The translations under genes and the position numbers were made by a program. A DNA stretch of 34,330 bases, taken from assembly GCF_013464485.1 (NCBI RefSeq), contig NZ_RAUX01000028.1:28498-62827 (forward strand), written 5' to 3'. Every line of letters starts with the position of its first letter. Within the stretch, counting starts at the first letter, position 1. This DNA comes from Stenotrophomonas maltophilia (GTDB taxonomy: Bacteria; Pseudomonadota; Gammaproteobacteria; Xanthomonadales; Xanthomonadaceae). Shown piece by piece: positions 34,300-34,330 of the stretch. The notes below the pieces were generated by a model. It saw nothing but the letters and a program-made list of their open reading frames with translations, had not been told where the DNA came from and ran no database searches.

Positions 34300-34330
34300 G
34301 TAGCGTCGAGCTTGCTCGACTTCTGCTGGC
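34300..34330 (+). repeat. SMAG palindrome at the right edge
   Basis: GTAG (34300-34303) then GTCGAGC and GCTCGAC arms (34305-34320) around a TT loop: a GTAG-headed palindrome, plus orientation, 20 bp after the stop of the paralog 3 pseudogene. The bases after 34320 may lead to a second, inverted copy outside the window. Arms differ in sequence from the copies at 1-61 and 24040-24098. Confidence 0.82.

Overview
The window looks like a chromosomal segment of a high-GC gammaproteobacterium of the Xanthomonadaceae, most likely Stenotrophomonas. Evidence: strongly GC-biased third codon positions, a xanthomonadin/aryl-polyene type pigment locus, and short palindromes preceded by GTAG in intergenic DNA, the hallmark of the SMAG (GTAG-headed REP) repeats described in S. 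maltophilia. No tRNA, rRNA, CRISPR array, insertion sequence or phage gene was seen; everything reads as core-like chromosome.

Layout, left to right. Positions 1-61 carry a SMAG element. At 74-3665 (minus) a YcgL-family protein overlaps a 1112-residue membrane-anchored ankyrin-repeat protein. At 3816-4812 (minus) are two small exported proteins. From 21258 down to 4875 (minus) runs a 16.4-kb, tightly overlapping operon of 18 genes for an aryl polyene / xanthomonadin-like lipid: a ketosynthase-like chain-length partner, PlsC-type acyltransferase, two acyl carrier proteins, membrane protein, AMP ligase fused to a hot-dog dehydratase, glycosyltransferase, LpxL-type acyltransferase, aromatic ammonia-lyase, thioesterase, LolA-like protein, MMPL exporter, flavin-dependent halogenase-like protein, DUF3261 lipoprotein, ketosynthase, dehydratase, ketoreductase and a second ketosynthase. 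Together these can make, elongate, reduce, decorate and export an ACP-tethered aryl polyene to the outer membrane. The ammonia-lyase and the halogenase-like protein are the distinctive parts; no chorismatase (XanB2-like) and no phosphopantetheinyl transferase are in the window.

At 21476-23888 (minus) lie cydA and cydB for a short-Q-loop (CIO-like) quinol oxidase, with cydA starting at TTG behind a perfect Shine-Dalgarno. A tail-to-tail SMAG pair (24040-24098) separates them from a minus-strand group: a small membrane protein, an ECF-like sigma factor, and a 71-residue one-pass membrane protein overlapping it, a candidate mini anti-sigma factor. Reading the other way from a divergent promoter region are a secreted S9 prolyl-oligopeptidase-family peptidase, a Nudix hydrolase and a membrane protein.

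The right end (28939-34279, plus) holds three tandem paralogs of an apparently undescribed exported cysteine-rich family with hemF inserted between the second and third. They have two CGxY modules and C-x7-C cysteine pairs resembling disulfide-linked Sel1/Hcp repeats. The first lacks the C-terminal part and the third is interrupted by an in-frame amber codon. Another SMAG element closes the window at 34300.
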